Shown piece after piece: positions 11,756 to 23,465 of a stretch of 64,000 nt of DNA. A program made the translations under genes and the position numbers. Position 1 is the stretch's first letter. Each line of letters begins with the position of its first letter. The DNA comes from Gnetum montanum (lineage: Eukaryota > Streptophyta > Gnetopsida > Gnetales > Gnetaceae): contig MNCI01027022.1 of the NCBI GenBank assembly GCA_015680685.1, positions 223,078-287,077 of the forward strand. The letters run 5' to 3'. The notes under the pieces are model-generated. The model was not told where the DNA came from. It was given only the letters and a program-made list of their open reading frames with translations, and ran no database searches.

Positions 11756-11979
11756 CTGTTAGTCTTACATGCACCATCTAACCTTAGCAAAATTATCATT
11801 CATGTCATTGGAATGGACCTAGGATAGTAAAATCTATGCACGCTAGGNATTGGTGTACCTTACTTTTCACTTAGGCCGCCTAGCGTGCATAGATTTTACT
11901 ATCCTAGGTCCATTCCAATGACATGAATGATAATTTTGCTAAGGTTAGATGGTGCATGTAAGACTAACAGTCCCTAGCA
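11747..11979. repeat. 101-bp perfect inverted repeat with N at its edges
   Basis: 11747-11847 is the exact reverse complement of 11879-11979, with a 31-bp spacer starting with N (11848) and another N right after the second arm (11980). Perfect arms inside an element that is otherwise badly decayed, bordered by ambiguous bases, point to a gap-filling or assembly artefact rather than biology. Confidence 0.85.
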
Positions 11980-11989
11980 NTCTTCTTCT

Positions 11990-13850
11990 CACAGGAGAGA
12001 TGAATCCAACCCACCAGTGCCTCAAGAATGTCGGGTGGTATACACACATCCAGATGAATATGTCCCTGACTTCACCTTTATCCTACATCAGGATGAGCAT
12101 CTGCGTTGGTGGGACATGGAAGGTAACATCATACTACCGCCTGACCGATTGGCTCTTGGAATGCTATTTCACAATCTTGCTAGACTAGGCATTCAGGACC
12201 ATGGTGTGGAGTACATCATGGAGGACCATGTCTACCAAGATTATCATCCAACTAAAGCCCAATGTGTACGGGACCAGTAGTAGGCAGAACGATATGAACA
12301 CATGAAGGGGAAACAGTTCAGTAATCCCTTATTCTTGCAAGGATTGTAGGACAATGGGGAACCTATCTTTCATGATTCTCATTCAGCTGAACTTCCACTA
12401 GGGCATCAAATCATTTAGTCCATCGTTCAAAACAAGCATTCAAGTGACAAGGACCCCTAGGAGGATGAAGGGTCACGCAGGAGAGGTCATGGCAGAAGCA
12501 GAGATGGGCATGAAGATCGGGGCCATTATCAGAGTAAAGGGGGAGATCGACGCTAGGGCAGTGGTGATTCTTCTCCCTCTTCTCCATCCTCTTACTCCCC
12601 TCTACCTTCATCTAGTTTTGACTCTGATCGAGACCATGGTAGAAAGAAGCAAGGTGATGGTGGTCATAAGGACCGAAGGGAATGACGTGAGGGAGTGTGT
12701 GACCCATCACATGAACCTCATCGTCAAGAAAGGAGAGGTAGTTGAACTCATCATAGACATTATGGCTTTCAATAGGACTATGAGTTGGATGAGCCATTGT
12801 TGGCTACTCGAAGTATGCTCCATATTGCTGAGGCAATCCAAATACCCAGCAGGCACTTAAAAGATAGTTGGATCAAGCACATTGACATGAACAACATCCC
12901 AGATTTGAAGGGGGATATAATTGTGATCTGTAGACTCACTTGCAAGCATTTCATGATGCTTGCACCCTGCAAAACATCGATAATGATTGGCAAAAACTTA
13001 AGCTATTCCATCGCACACTCATCAAAGAAGCAGAAAGCTGGTACCGGTCTTTGGAGCTGGAATCAATTAGGATATGGAGTACGATGCTGGAAATCTTTAA
13101 CGACAAGTATCAAACCTACTCCAAAGTGGCGAACCTGAGATGCCAAATCCAAGGGTGCAAGCAAGGTGGTAATGAACCCTTGGATGCAGCCATGAGCAGA
13201 TACTACTCGATGTTACATTGATGCCCTAGTCATGGCTACTTTCAGCTAGCATAGCTTTACCATATCATTGATGGGGTCTGCTTTGAAACTAGAAAGACCC
13301 TTGGCATGTACACCCAAGGATGATTATCAGAACTAAGAGCCCAGCAATTGCAGCGCTTAATTAAGCAAGTGGATAAAGAAGAGGGGGTACTTAGGAAGAA
13401 GGAGAGTGTAGAAGAGTTTAATTGGGATCCCTCCATCAGAAAAAGGGAAGCTTGATTTTGTGAGAATGAGGAGGAATCACCACTGGATGCAACAATGAAC
13501 CGTAAAACCTTGCCCCTACAAAAATTTGCTTCTAAAATATTGGTAAAGGTTGAAAAGACGTGGGACTCTTTGGACAAAAAATTTCAAAGTGTTCTAAAAA
13601 TCGCAGAGGAGTCCAGAGAGTAAGGTAATGATAATGATCAATGTAGGAGGAAGAAAGCTGAACAGGCTCATCATAAAGGTAAGGGTAAAGTTGCTGTAGC
13701 AGAATAGGTTGTAGACTCTGATACAGAAGGAGATGAAGAATGTGACATATGCCAATATGAACATCCTAAGGGGTGTTGTCCCATGGTGTCACATATACAA
13801 GAGTTTGGGGTGTATGCACTAAATCTGTGCTTGGCAAAAACGCAAACACG
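11990..13850 (+). pseudogene. gag: Element D gag
   Basis: This is the best-preserved gag of the group. N-terminal domain (12010-12290): DFTFILHQDEHLRWWDMEGN, then NLARLGIQDHGVEYIMEDHV. A Ser/Arg/Asp/Gly-rich linker (about 12440-12780) is followed by EPLLATRSMLHIAEAIQIPS (12790). The capsid-like core includes LQAFHDACTLQNIDNDWQKL (12940) and FNDKYQTYSKVANLR (about 13097). A zinc knuckle C-D-I-C-Q-Y-E-H-P-K-G-C-C starts at 13741. The core resembles plant retrotransposon gag (UBN2/Retrotrans_gag type). The start codon is probably lost at the inverted repeat. Several stops and frameshifts. Confidence 0.85.
13741..13779 (+). other. Gag zinc knuckle with CX2CX3HX4C spacing
   Basis: Reads C-D-I-C-Q-Y-E-H-P-K-G-C-C followed by P and, five residues on, S-H. 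The usual retroviral knuckle is CX2CX4HX4C; here one residue is missing between the second Cys and His. The same spacing is seen in C (36433) and in decayed form in B (about 31758) and A (1855), so it is not a random error. Confidence 0.7.
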
Positions 13851-14540
13851 CTGAAGGTTGCCTTACCCACAAGGGAATCCTAGGCAATTCCACCAGTAGT
13901 AAGGATATTATCCAAGTGGAGCATCGCCGCAACCTTACTAATACTTCTAGCAATGGTAGCACCCACAAGTGTGGGGGATGCCACCTCCAAGGTAGCAGTA
14001 CCCTTACCGACAGCCCGATCCATATGGATACTATGTTTAGCAACCAGTCTCCCCGTGGGACTCTTCTAGTCATGTGACCTTTCAAAATTATTACCACCCC
14101 CTAGAATATTTTTGACCACAATCTCCATCACCTAGGGGGAGAGCCCATACCTCTACTATCCTCCATCACCTTTTCCTGTCATCCCTACTCAGCAGCACCC
14201 CACTCAGCTACCACCTACTCCACCTATGTAGGGGGAAATACCACCATAGCCATAGCAACGTAACGCTACAAGGGCTATCAACCTACAACCGGCTCCTCAG
14301 CCAAGTGGACTAGAAGCTAAGCTACAGAAACATCCCTTTTTTCGACCCAATAACCTAAGCATACCCTCACACACACCTATGGCTTATGCCTTTGAACCTC
14401 AAACCACCTCCACTATTCCACCCTTCGAGCAGCCTTCAAACCAAAAATTCTCCGATGTACAAATAGTCATGCTCACACACGCCGTGACCGACTAGATAAA
14501 GGTAGGTTATCTTCCCTAGAAATTGATTGATCCAGAAAGC
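13850..14540 (+). pseudogene. Element D Pro/Gln/Tyr-rich linker
   Basis: Between the gag knuckle and protease. RLPYPQGNPRQFHQQ (about 13855), MPPPR near 13979 and a long Pro/Ser/Thr-rich stretch (14100-14260) can be read with stops. It has the same composition as in A and C. No enzymatic domain is seen. Confidence 0.55.
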
Positions 14541-14558
14541 CCCCTCATCTATCTTTAG

Positions 14559-15074
14559 GTGGTAGGAAATGAGCCATGTAAAGCTCTTTTAGATTCGGGG
14601 TCGGGAGTCAACTTGATTTCACATGACATGTACAAGACTTGGAACTTGTCGCTATTGAAGAAGAGCAACATTCGGCTCGAGCTGATAGACCAATCCATTA
14701 CTATTCCCTTGGGATTGGTGGAAGACATTGTGACCACTATTTGTGGGTGTTCCTATCCTATCGACTTCCTCGTCATCCATGTTGAAAATTGCAAGGGGAA
14801 CTTCCCGATCATAATGGGAAGAGCCTGGCTGAGCACAGTGGATGTAGGATTGGGGCTTCGAGATCTTTCCATTGAAATTTCAAAGGAAAATATTTTTGGG
14901 AAGATCGAGAAGAAGCACGTTCCATGCATCACGTACAGTAACTTTGGGTGCAACTATGTGCAGCAGCTATGGTTCGCTAATCAGACATATATTCAAGCAT
15001 GTAGTCAGTGTATCAAGGAATCGCAAGTTCAACAATGCCTGTACGCAGCAGCCACAAATCAAGAAGGCACCTAG
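14559..15074 (+). pseudogene. pol: Element D protease domain
   Basis: A 171-codon open segment. Active site LLDSGSGVNLISHDMY is at about 14586; the retropepsin-type DSG motif is intact. FPIIMGRAWLSTVD (about 14800-14845) matches the downstream part of the fold. The same two landmarks occur in A and B. It is the longest uninterrupted pol segment in D, although upstream and downstream frames are broken. Confidence 0.85.
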
Positions 15075-15479
15075 TGGCTGACCGCTGATCCTGCTAGCAA
15101 CACTTTGTACATGGAACCAACTGAGGGGCTTGTATGTGCCTATGTAGAAAGCATGGATGATGTGGAAGAGGTTCATCAACAAGTATCCATTGTTGATAAT
15201 CATGATGATTGGGGAAAGTTGCAAATCCCTGAAAGTTGTAAACAAGAGCCCTTGGAACTTAAACCCTTGCCAGCCCACTTAGAATATGTATTTTTGCAGA
15301 ATAGGAAACTGGTGATTATTAATGCCATCCTTGCTCCAGAGCAAAAGAGGAAGTTGCTAAAGGAGGTGAACAAATGGGAAGTTGCTTTTGCATGGTCATA
15401 TCTTGAATTAATAGGAGTCGATCCTAGGGTTTGCCAACATCAGATTTATATTGATCCCTCCGTGAAGCCACAATGACAA

Positions 15480-16150
15480 CCACAAAGGCGATTGAATCCT
15501 AAATTGAAGCAGGTTGTCAAAGATGAAATCGAGCAATTGCTGAAAGCGGGGTTCATCTACTCTATTGCCAATAGCGAATGGGTTAGCCCACTCGTTATTG
15601 TATGGAAGAAGGGTGGCAAATGGAGGGTTTGTATAGATTTCCAATTGCTCAACATGGCTACCTTTAAAGATAACTTCCTGCTCCCATTTGTGGACCAAGT
15701 ATTGGATACCATCGTGGGGCATCATTATTATAGCTTTTTGGATGGTTATAGTGGCTATAACCCAATCCAAATTGTGCCAGAAGACTAGGCTAAGACAACC
15801 TTCACAATTCCTTGGGGGATTTTCACATACAGAAAGATGTCCTTTGGCCTATGTAATGCACTGCCACTTTCCAATGCTTTATTCTTAGCATCTTCCAGTA
15901 GCATATTGGCAATGGGATAGAAGTCTTCATGGATGACTTCTCTACCTATGGAGCCATGTTTGATCAAGCCTTGGACTGCCTTGAGCAAGTTCTGAAAAGA
16001 TGTGTGGAAACTAATCTATGGCTCAACTGGCAGAAAAGCCACTTAATGGTCCAAGAGTGCATTGTGCTAGGGCACCGTATTTCACAAACACGGATTAGCG
16101 TGGATCCTAAAAAAATTAGGGTCATCTAAGGAATCACCAGGCAACCAAAC
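15480..16150 (+). pseudogene. pol: Element D reverse transcriptase domain
   Basis: RRLNPKLKQVVKDEIEQLLK (about 15486), WVSPLVIVWKKGGKWRVCID (about 15579), motif A FLDGYSGYN (15737) and active-site VFMDDFSTYG (about 15922) keep both catalytic Asp residues. GLCNA at 15847 is followed by a small frameshift. Stops lie at 15474 and 15786. It lacks the long insertion that canonical Athila RTs carry before WRVCID. Confidence 0.9.
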
Positions 16151-16800
16151 ACTGTAAAAGATGTTTGGTCATTCCTTGGCCATACTGGTTACTACCAGCA
16201 CTTCATCGAAAATTTCTTGAAGATCGCCAAGCCATTGGTAGAACTCACGAAGAAAGATGCTCCATTCTTCTAGACTAGGAAATGTGAATCTGCATTCTAA
16301 ACACTTAAACAGAAACTCGTATGGACTCTAGTTCTACGGGCACCTGATTGGTCCAGACCCTTCCACATCATGACAGATGCATTCAACTATGCATTGGGAG
16401 TCATGCTTACATAGTGGGATGATCAAAAATTCCCATACTATATTCACTGTGCATACCGTAGCATTGTGGGTGCTCAGCTTAACTACAGCACCACCGAAAA
16501 AGAGTTGATGGCGGTGGTGTTCGCCTTGGAGAAATTCCGACACTATGTGCTTGGGTACAAGGTGTTCATGCATATCGACCACAGTGTCATTCGGTTCCTG
16601 ATGAAAAAACCTACGGTGAGCCCCCATATCATACAGTGGCTAGTGATTCTTTAGGAATATGACCTCACTATGGTAGACTGGAAGGGAACCGAGAATGTGG
16701 TCGCTGACCACTTGTCTCGGTTGCGATGGGATAATGCAGAAGAGGAGGAGCCACTCTCCGACCAATTTCCAGATGAACTCCTCTTCGCAGGAGTGGTCAA
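16150..16800 (+). pseudogene. pol: Element D RNase H domain
   Basis: FHIMTDAFNYALGVML (about 16361), STTEKELMAVVFALEKFRHY (about 16485) and DHSVIRFLMKKP (about 16576) are the core RNase H blocks. ENVVADHLSRL (about 16690) is the conserved tail seen in gypsy RNase H domains. Several stops. Confidence 0.85.
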
Positions 16801-18060
16801 TATGTAGGTGCCCAAAGAATCACCTTAGTTCAGCCACATCCTCACCTATCTCATGACTCAGGAATTACCAAAGGAGTGGGACCATCGGCAAAAATAACAG
16901 TTTCTCCATAAATCCATGTGCTTCATGGAAATCAATGGTAACCTTTATAAGTGTGTGCAGATGGCCTGGTTTGATGGTGTGTCCCTGATGATGATACATT
17001 GCACGTCCTCCAAGATGCTAATGAGGGCCCTTGTGGGGACCACTATGCTAGATGACACATGGCCATTAAGATCCTTCTTACAAGATATTACTAGCCTACA
17101 ATTTTCAAGGATGCACAATGGTTCGCCTGCTCCTGTGAATGATGCCAGAGAAATGGTGCAATGATTGCACGAATGGAGGGACCTCAACAGTGGATCCAAC
17201 TGCTAGAGCCCTTCGACATTTGGGTCATCGACTTCATGGGTCCCATCACACCCCTGTCCAACGGGAAGGCATCATCATGGCTGTGGACTACTGCACAAAG
17301 TGGGTAGAGGTGATAGTCGTCATCAACTGCTCCTCAAACACCGCCGCACGATTTGTCCAATAGCAAATCATCAACAGGTTTGGAGTGCCACATGCACTCA
17401 TCTTAGACAATGGAACGCATTTCACGGGTGTCACTTTTCATAAACTCATGCAATTCTTAGGGGTTACCCATAAATTTACAACACCTTATCACCCCAAGCC
17501 AACGGGTAGGCCAAAGTCACCAATAGGGAGATCACCAAAATCCTCACTTGAACCATCAGTAAATATAGAAGGTATTGGAGCACCAAGCTTAATGATGCCA
17601 ACTGGGCCTATTGCTCCACTTGGAAACTTCCTATAGGTTACTCTCCCTATGAGTTAGTGTACGGTAAGCTACCGAAGCTCCCAATCTAGGCAGAACTTTA
17701 GATACTATCTACAACCAATGACTTGGGTCTTAACCTACCATTAGCACAATGCAAACGACTTATTAACCTAAGTGTGCTAGATGAGAATTGATTAGTGGCC
17801 CTGTCATCAAATGAGATACACAAGGCCTACAATAAAAAATGTCATGATCTTAGGATTCAGAAGGTAACATTTAGATGTGGAGATAAGGTACTCTACTAAA
17901 ACCCCACACATGTACTGCAACCGACCAAGTTTCAAACATTGTGGGAGGGACCTTACATTGTCTCCGAAATCTTCCCATCTAGGGCCTTGCATATACACAA
18001 ACCTGAGGACCCCACGAGAATGTAGTTGGCAATCAGCAACAATTAAAACCTTTCCATGAA
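16800..18060 (+). pseudogene. pol: Element D integrase domain
   Basis: Catalytic core: IDFMGPIT (17226) and LDNGTHFTGVTFHKLMQ (about 17401), so the first two Asp residues are kept. The third residue, 35 positions after the second Asp, is Lys (G-stop-A-K-V-T-N-R-E, about 17500) instead of the expected Glu. A frameshift follows the first Asp (about 17265). Integrase would join cDNA to the chromosome; this copy could not. Confidence 0.8.
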
Positions 18061-18149
18061 CTCCACCCAACCAGTGCTACCGCCTCATCATCACCAGGAC
18101 AGCCTCATTCCATTTTTCGAGTCTCCTCCTTCCAGCCTGGTCGTGGGGG

Positions 18150-19720
18150 AGACTATCCTCCATGCTGATCCATTCTACTACGCTCCTCATTATTTTTGGA
18201 ACTTTTTGTTTTACACCTTTTTGTTTTTCAACATCATTCGTACGTTTGTCAATTCTTACTAAACTTTTTCTTTCTTTAATTACTTTTCTATTTCTTTGTT
18301 GCTTATTTATGTGTGTGTGTGTGTGTTTAATTTCCAATTGATTGCTAATAAATCATCTTATTATCATCCGATGTATGGTGTGGTTGGTTTTGGTTGTGAT
18401 GGGTCGTGTGAAATGGTCCACCTATTTGATCTTGCTCCCGCCCTCACATTGTTGTTGGAATTTACGTCTACTTTTATCTCATAAAATCGGCAGTGAGCCC
18501 ATGTCATCCACCCATTCATCCACTCCATGGTTTTCATCCCTTTGGAAACATGCAATCCCCTTCACTTAAAAACATTTTAATTAATGTGTGACTTGTGTAG
18601 TTCCCAGACTCAGGGATGACCCAATGGTTTGAATCAGGTGTGACTTCAACGGGAATTCAACATTCATCGTCCTCTTCTATCCCCTGGGTTGCGAGAGTGT
18701 CCTTACGGATTTCTTACGACTCCAAGTTCCTCTCTACAAGGAAGCTCCTTGGCAATTTGACCTTACATGGTGTGGTCCTCATCACAAAAACACAAAAAAA
18801 AAACATGAGGATTCAAAGCACACCCCTTGGTTGAATGCATGCAACCAAACATGGTTCTTTGCATGGTGTGGTTCCCAAAAAATCATAATAAAAACAAAAA
18901 TAAAATCTTAACTATGTGGGAATTCAAAGCACACCCCTTAGACCACCTCTCACGGACCACAAGCACTAGTTATGGAACTTGCTACATCCCCTGTAACTTA
19001 GTCTTGTTTCACTTCCTTCCTCTCACACCTGTTAGAGTGGTGGTTCTCTATGTTGAATTCTTGTACACTTGGGGGGTGGACGAGTCTTTGCATGTTGCTG
19101 CGATGTCACTGTATGTGGTTGGTCTCAGGAAAGGTCCTACTAGGTCACTTAACCACAACTTCACACAGGGTTTCATGTGATCAATAATTGGAATTCCAAT
19201 TCTCTCTCCTCTCACTTCACCCATTTCGCTCCATGACTCACCTCACTTCCCATCTTATGTTTGATGGTTTGTCATGATTTCCATGAACTCCTCATGCTTT
19301 GGCAGGTTCTCATGGATGGGAGTATTAACTTGCGATCACCATTTATTGACCCTGGGGCCCATGGACTCCAATGTTGAGGATATGCAAGGGCTATTGCGAC
19401 TACTAGCTACTATGTGGAGGACCTACTTGCATATCCCTAGTGCCATTTGTTAGTCTTCCATCCTCTTGATTTTGTTGGTGGATTGCTTTCATGATAACCA
19501 TCACTCGACTTATTCTTTGTGGAGTTCTTTTTCACCACATTCTCCTACTTTTGACTCCCTTTTGCACCCACTTACCTTCCTGTTTCTCTCGGCCAAGTTC
19601 CTGGTCTCTCTAGCTCTTCAACCAACCCAATTTGGCATTTTAAATTCATTTTTTTGGGCTTTTATCGGGCTGGTCAACACGTGTGACACTCTACGTCAAT
19701 GTGGCCCCATATATGCAACC
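18150..19720 (+). other. Element D non-coding interval between pol and ORF2
   Basis: No supported gene. It starts after a polypurine-like 'ggtcgtgggggaga' (18139). It contains a short (gt)n run at about 18309-18327 and blocks shared with A, B and C (around 18490, 18845 and 18920). It ends with a segment resembling D's own U3 ('tacgtcaatgtggcccca' at about 19691) just before ORF2-like sequence. Confidence 0.6.
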
Positions 19721-19734
19721 CCCTACATATATGC

Positions 19735-22047
19735 TCTGGGGTTGCCTGAGACCGGAGCTGATGTGGCGAAGATTCCTAAGCAAGCAGATCCCAAGGTAAA
19801 AGGGGAATGGATCAGGTAGTGCTATGAGGTGGATTGCAAAGAGTTTGGCACTTTGACCACTATGGAGAGGGTATACTCAAAGATTGCGTCTTACCACCTG
19901 AACCCAATGGTGAGACCCAGTAAGATCACTACCTTCTCCACTCGTGCAGGTGCTGTACTAAGCGAAAAATTCCCAATGAGCTTTCCACACTTGTTGTTTT
20001 TAGAGATTGAGAAAAGATTCGCTGAAAGTGAACATGGAAGACGGGCTCTACCCTTTCCTTGCTTAATTAGGAAATTATGCAAACGGGCAAGGATAGCACG
20101 CTATGCCAACGATACACTTCAGCATACCCTGATTTCCTCATGGTGAGAAATGATGAAAGACAGGACTCCAGCCACCACACAAATTGAGGAAGAGCAGCAA
20201 CCACCTCCACCACTTGCGCAAACAATGAGGTCAAGTTCGCAAACCATTGCAGAACATATACGTGAAATCCGACAAGAGCAATCTAGAGGGATCAGTGGAG
20301 GAGAAGACCCTTCGATCTATCACCCTACAATGAGCCACTTGGAGTAAGTGGCTCAATCAGTAACTCTGCTAGAAAGGGCAGGGCCAATGTTCTCTGTCAC
20401 CCAAACATAGGTACCTGTAAGAACTGATCCTAGTGTTTGAGAAGTAACGGTATCCACCCAACAATTATTCCCTAAAATTTTAGGAAATGCCACTACTTTT
20501 TCGGTATGCTTGGAGGATGGAGAGGGGGCGATAATCTTGGTGATGCAGCACCAGGGACAGGAGATTGCAGCTAAAGTGGTTGCTGACACAATTGCTACGG
20601 TCCTTAATGCACTAGTGTCACCTATACCAGATGTACATGGACTCGAAGATATATAGGTGTCTGCCAAGACATCACGTAGTAGGATTGATGCAACCCAACA
20701 TGAAGAACTATTGGACCAACTAGTGGGAACTGGGCAACCGCTTCTAAATGTCTTTGATCGTCCAGATAACATCACTACAACCCAATTGGAGCTGCTCTTG
20801 GCAAGGAGTAAGAGCCTCATTTTGGAAGGGCAACTTGAAGTTGCTCAAGCCAATTGTCAACACTTGGCAATAGAAGTTGCCTAATTAAGGGCCCAACTTA
20901 CCAATCCAGCTCTCCTCAACTGTGAACTCACCAGAGATGAAGCTTTTCAATAGCTTCAAGTCAAACTCCAAATAGTTGAGTATGAGCAAGAGCCAGTGAT
21001 CTTTGATAAGTCCTTGGTAGATGCTCGTGCATATCATCTAAACAAGGACTTGACAAAGCTTCGCCAAGAGAATGTTAGGTTGACCACGAAAATGTTGGTG
21101 ATGAAAATCAGCACATGAAAAGCTTTATCCACCAATAGCAGGAAGAGCTAGCTAGGGTGAACACTGATGTGAGGAGGTTGGCCACTAAAAATCGGAATCT
21201 TTCTATGGAGGAGGTTCGTGCCTTGTGACAGAAATCAGCCATCGAATTCGCCACTTCGAAAAGTGAAGCCCTTAATTTTGAGAAAGTTAAAAATCATTAC
21301 AAGGACCAAGTGGGATTACAGAAGGAAGTGAATGAAAAGCATATTCAAGTCACCAAGGCCAAATTGAACCAAGCGCTCTAGCAGCTCCAAGAAGAAGGCG
21401 AGGTGTGGCAACCCATCTTTGATGGGTTGAACGCTTACAACCAAGCTGAAATCCACCTCAAGGAACTACAGATTGAAGAAATGATAGAATACATGGAGTT
21501 GGCCAACCTTCGCTATGCAAACCTAACTATGCTAATAGCTGGAAGACCATGGTTTGATCTAGAAAAGCAAGTGGCCACCTCATATTCTTTATACGAGGGC
21601 AACTTCCAAGCACATAAAGAGACAAAACAAAAATTGGAAGTAGCAAATGCAGAACTCGAGGTTCTTTGCACATGTTTTGAAGGGTAGCATGAGGTCGTTG
21701 AGAACTTGGCCCAGTGAATGAATGACTACCAGCAACTACAATCATCAATCCAAGTGTTTGACATCGAACGAAAATAGTTTGTAGCTTGGTTTGTTAATCT
21801 GAAAGAACTCTTCCTTGCACTTCCATGCCCTTGGGAGGTTCCAATCCCGACACACATTGGCAAAGCTTCTTGGACAGTGAACGATCCCGGAAGCAAGGAA
21901 GAGAAAATGAGGGCTTTCTTAGAGGCTTTCCGGTTTCCTTCAAAAGTTGCAGTTGCTGCAAGACAACCATCGTCCATGCCACCATTGCCACATGCGCCAG
22001 GGGCTAGTGAAGGTCCATCAAAACCACCGCCACTAGGGATAGTGTGA
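19735..22047 (+). pseudogene. Element D ORF2: plant-transposon-like domain plus coiled coil (N-terminus deleted)
   Basis: An extra gene between pol and the 3' LTR. It begins abruptly with ALGLPETGADVAKIP (about 19734), which corresponds to residues about 125-140 of the C copy, so the N-terminal part is missing. LPFPCLIRKLCKRARIARYA (about 20050) matches the C-terminal half of the 'putative plant transposon protein' family. A Pro-rich linker (about 20190) is followed by a long Glu/Lys/Leu-rich coiled coil (about 20780-21700). The conserved end block has CPWEVPIPTHIG (about 21827) and the stop is at 22045. Function unknown; stops are frequent. Confidence 0.75.
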
Positions 22048-22277
22048 TCTTCTCCAGCAATTTTTGCACCTTTGAGCACAACAGAGAATCTAGGATTGTT
22101 GGGGTGTTTAATTTTATCTTTGAACACCACCATTTTTGTAATTTGTCCCTCTCTATACACTCAGGCACTTGGTGTGTTGGTAAAATTGGTGTTGTGTCAT
22201 GTGTGTCGAGTCATGTGTGTTGTAATAAGAAGTTCATACCTTCCAAATTGTAATGAAACTCGAGGACAAGTTTTTAC

Positions 22278-22292
22278 TTAGTCGTGGGGGTA
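22278..22292 (+). other. 3' polypurine tract of element D
   Basis: CTTAGTCGTGGGGGTA immediately before the 3' LTR; the plus-strand primer site for reverse transcription. The same TTAGTC(G/A)TGGGGG core precedes the 3' LTRs of B and C. Confidence 0.8.
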
Positions 22293-23183
22293 TGATGAAG
22301 TGCTAAACAGTCGATGTGTTGACTAGGTTGCATATACAGGGCCTTGTATACGTGGCCGCATCGACGCATCTGTCCATGCATCTACGTGGCTCCATTTACG
22401 CGGAGCCTGTTCTAGCCTATAAATAAGTCTGCTTCCGCCACACTTAGGTACCTTTTTGACAGTTGTAATGAAGCTCTTGCAGTTTGTTTTCACGAGAGTT
22501 AGAATATTTTCCAAGTGCCCACAGTAGGTGTAAGAAAGGTGTCCGGCTCTTTATTCGAGCACTGATGTACCTAAGCCATTGGCGTGAACGACAATAAAGA
22601 TGAGCTTTTCAAGCATTCATTGCAGCAACTGGACTTAGTCATTTGACACATTTAATAGTTTAATATTTCTATGCTTTAATAATTCCTTAAGTTTCCATTG
22701 TTATTACTTTAATCGCCATCACTCTCTTATAGTTTGTAAAAACCATAAGTACGACCATCTCGAACATAAACCCAACACTTGGCAACCCAGCGACGCTTAA
22801 CGTCTGGTAACCCAGTAGTGGCTAGGGGATGCTCAGGATGTGCAGGGAAGATGGGATTGGATACTTATGCTAGGAAGTGTTAAGATATAGATTAGGATAA
22901 CTATAGATTACATAATATTCCATTCCTTACTTTCCATTTCAAGAATTAGCTGCTAGAAGATAAAGTGAGAAATCCATAAAAATCATTTGTCTCAATCTCA
23001 CTTAACCATCGCAATCAAAACATCACAAGTGAGGTTGGGAAGACAATGACCATTCTAACCCAAGGTTTTTCTTGTTAGGATCTGGTGTATGTAAAGTGCT
23101 TACAGTCTACAAAATTCGACCGAGTCGCATGTGAATGCCCATGATTCGCATGGTTGGGCATAGGGGTACCTCGCCGCTCATCA
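22293..23183 (+). repeat. 3' LTR of element D
   Basis: 891 bp, TGATGAAG...CTCATCA. Compared with the 5' LTR, the two long palindromes have decayed, mostly by C/T and G/A changes, and 13 bp are missing. The target duplication CTTAT follows at 23184. Confidence 0.95.
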
Positions 23184-23465
23184 CTTATTCAACTTTACAG
23201 AAATCCCATAAGTTGGAAAACCAACAAGCAATGAATTGTATCATTATCATCAATGGAAGCTAAATATAGATTCTTACATTAGATAGTCTAAGACATCATC
23301 TAGATTAAACAACTCCTTACCAAAATTGACACAAATGTGATAAAATCAATTACAGTTCACTGCAACAATCAGGGTAGTACAAAATCTAGTATACCATAAC
23401 ATGAGTAAGCACATAAAGATAAGTATACACTTCATAAGGCAAAAATATCAAGAAAAGTTCATTGA
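23184..23465 (+). pseudogene. pol: Element E copia RNase H, middle part
   Basis: Directly after D, the reading NPISWKTNKQ then IVSLSSMEAKYRFL (about 23207-23278) is the copia RNase H block usually seen as 'P.SW.S..Q..V..S..EAEY'. HFIRQKYQEKF (about 23430) follows. It joins to 10832 when D is removed. Confidence 0.8.

Larger units (their letters stand above)
14540..18150 (+). pseudogene. pol: Element D pol polyprotein
   Basis: Protease (14555-15074), pre-RT spacer (15075-15476), RT (15480-16150), RNase H (16150-16800) and integrase (16800-18060) lie in one direction. Stops include position 15474 (in a Q-x-Q-P-Q-R-R-L-N-P context). The order and motifs are those of the Athila/Tat branch of Ty3/gypsy: LELKPLPAHLEYVFL before RT, and FMDDFS at the active site. 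The C-terminal end (about 18060-18150) runs into a polypurine-like tract at 18139. Confidence 0.9.
10833..23183 (+). mobile_element. Element D: complete gypsy element with ORF2
   Basis: A full-length structure of about 12.35 kb: 5' LTR, primer-binding site, gag, pol (protease, RT, RNase H, integrase), non-coding interval, ORF2, polypurine tract, 3' LTR, with a perfect CTTAT duplication. It sits in the RNase H gene of copia element E. The two LTRs differ by several per cent (by eye, mostly transitions) and a 13-bp length difference, so the insertion is old. Most domains are readable but broken by stops. Confidence 0.95.

Noticed and set aside
20353-20820. 155-codon minus-strand frame within element D ORF2
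   Set aside because: Opposite strand of ORF2; no recognised domain and the plus-strand reading is conserved in B and C.
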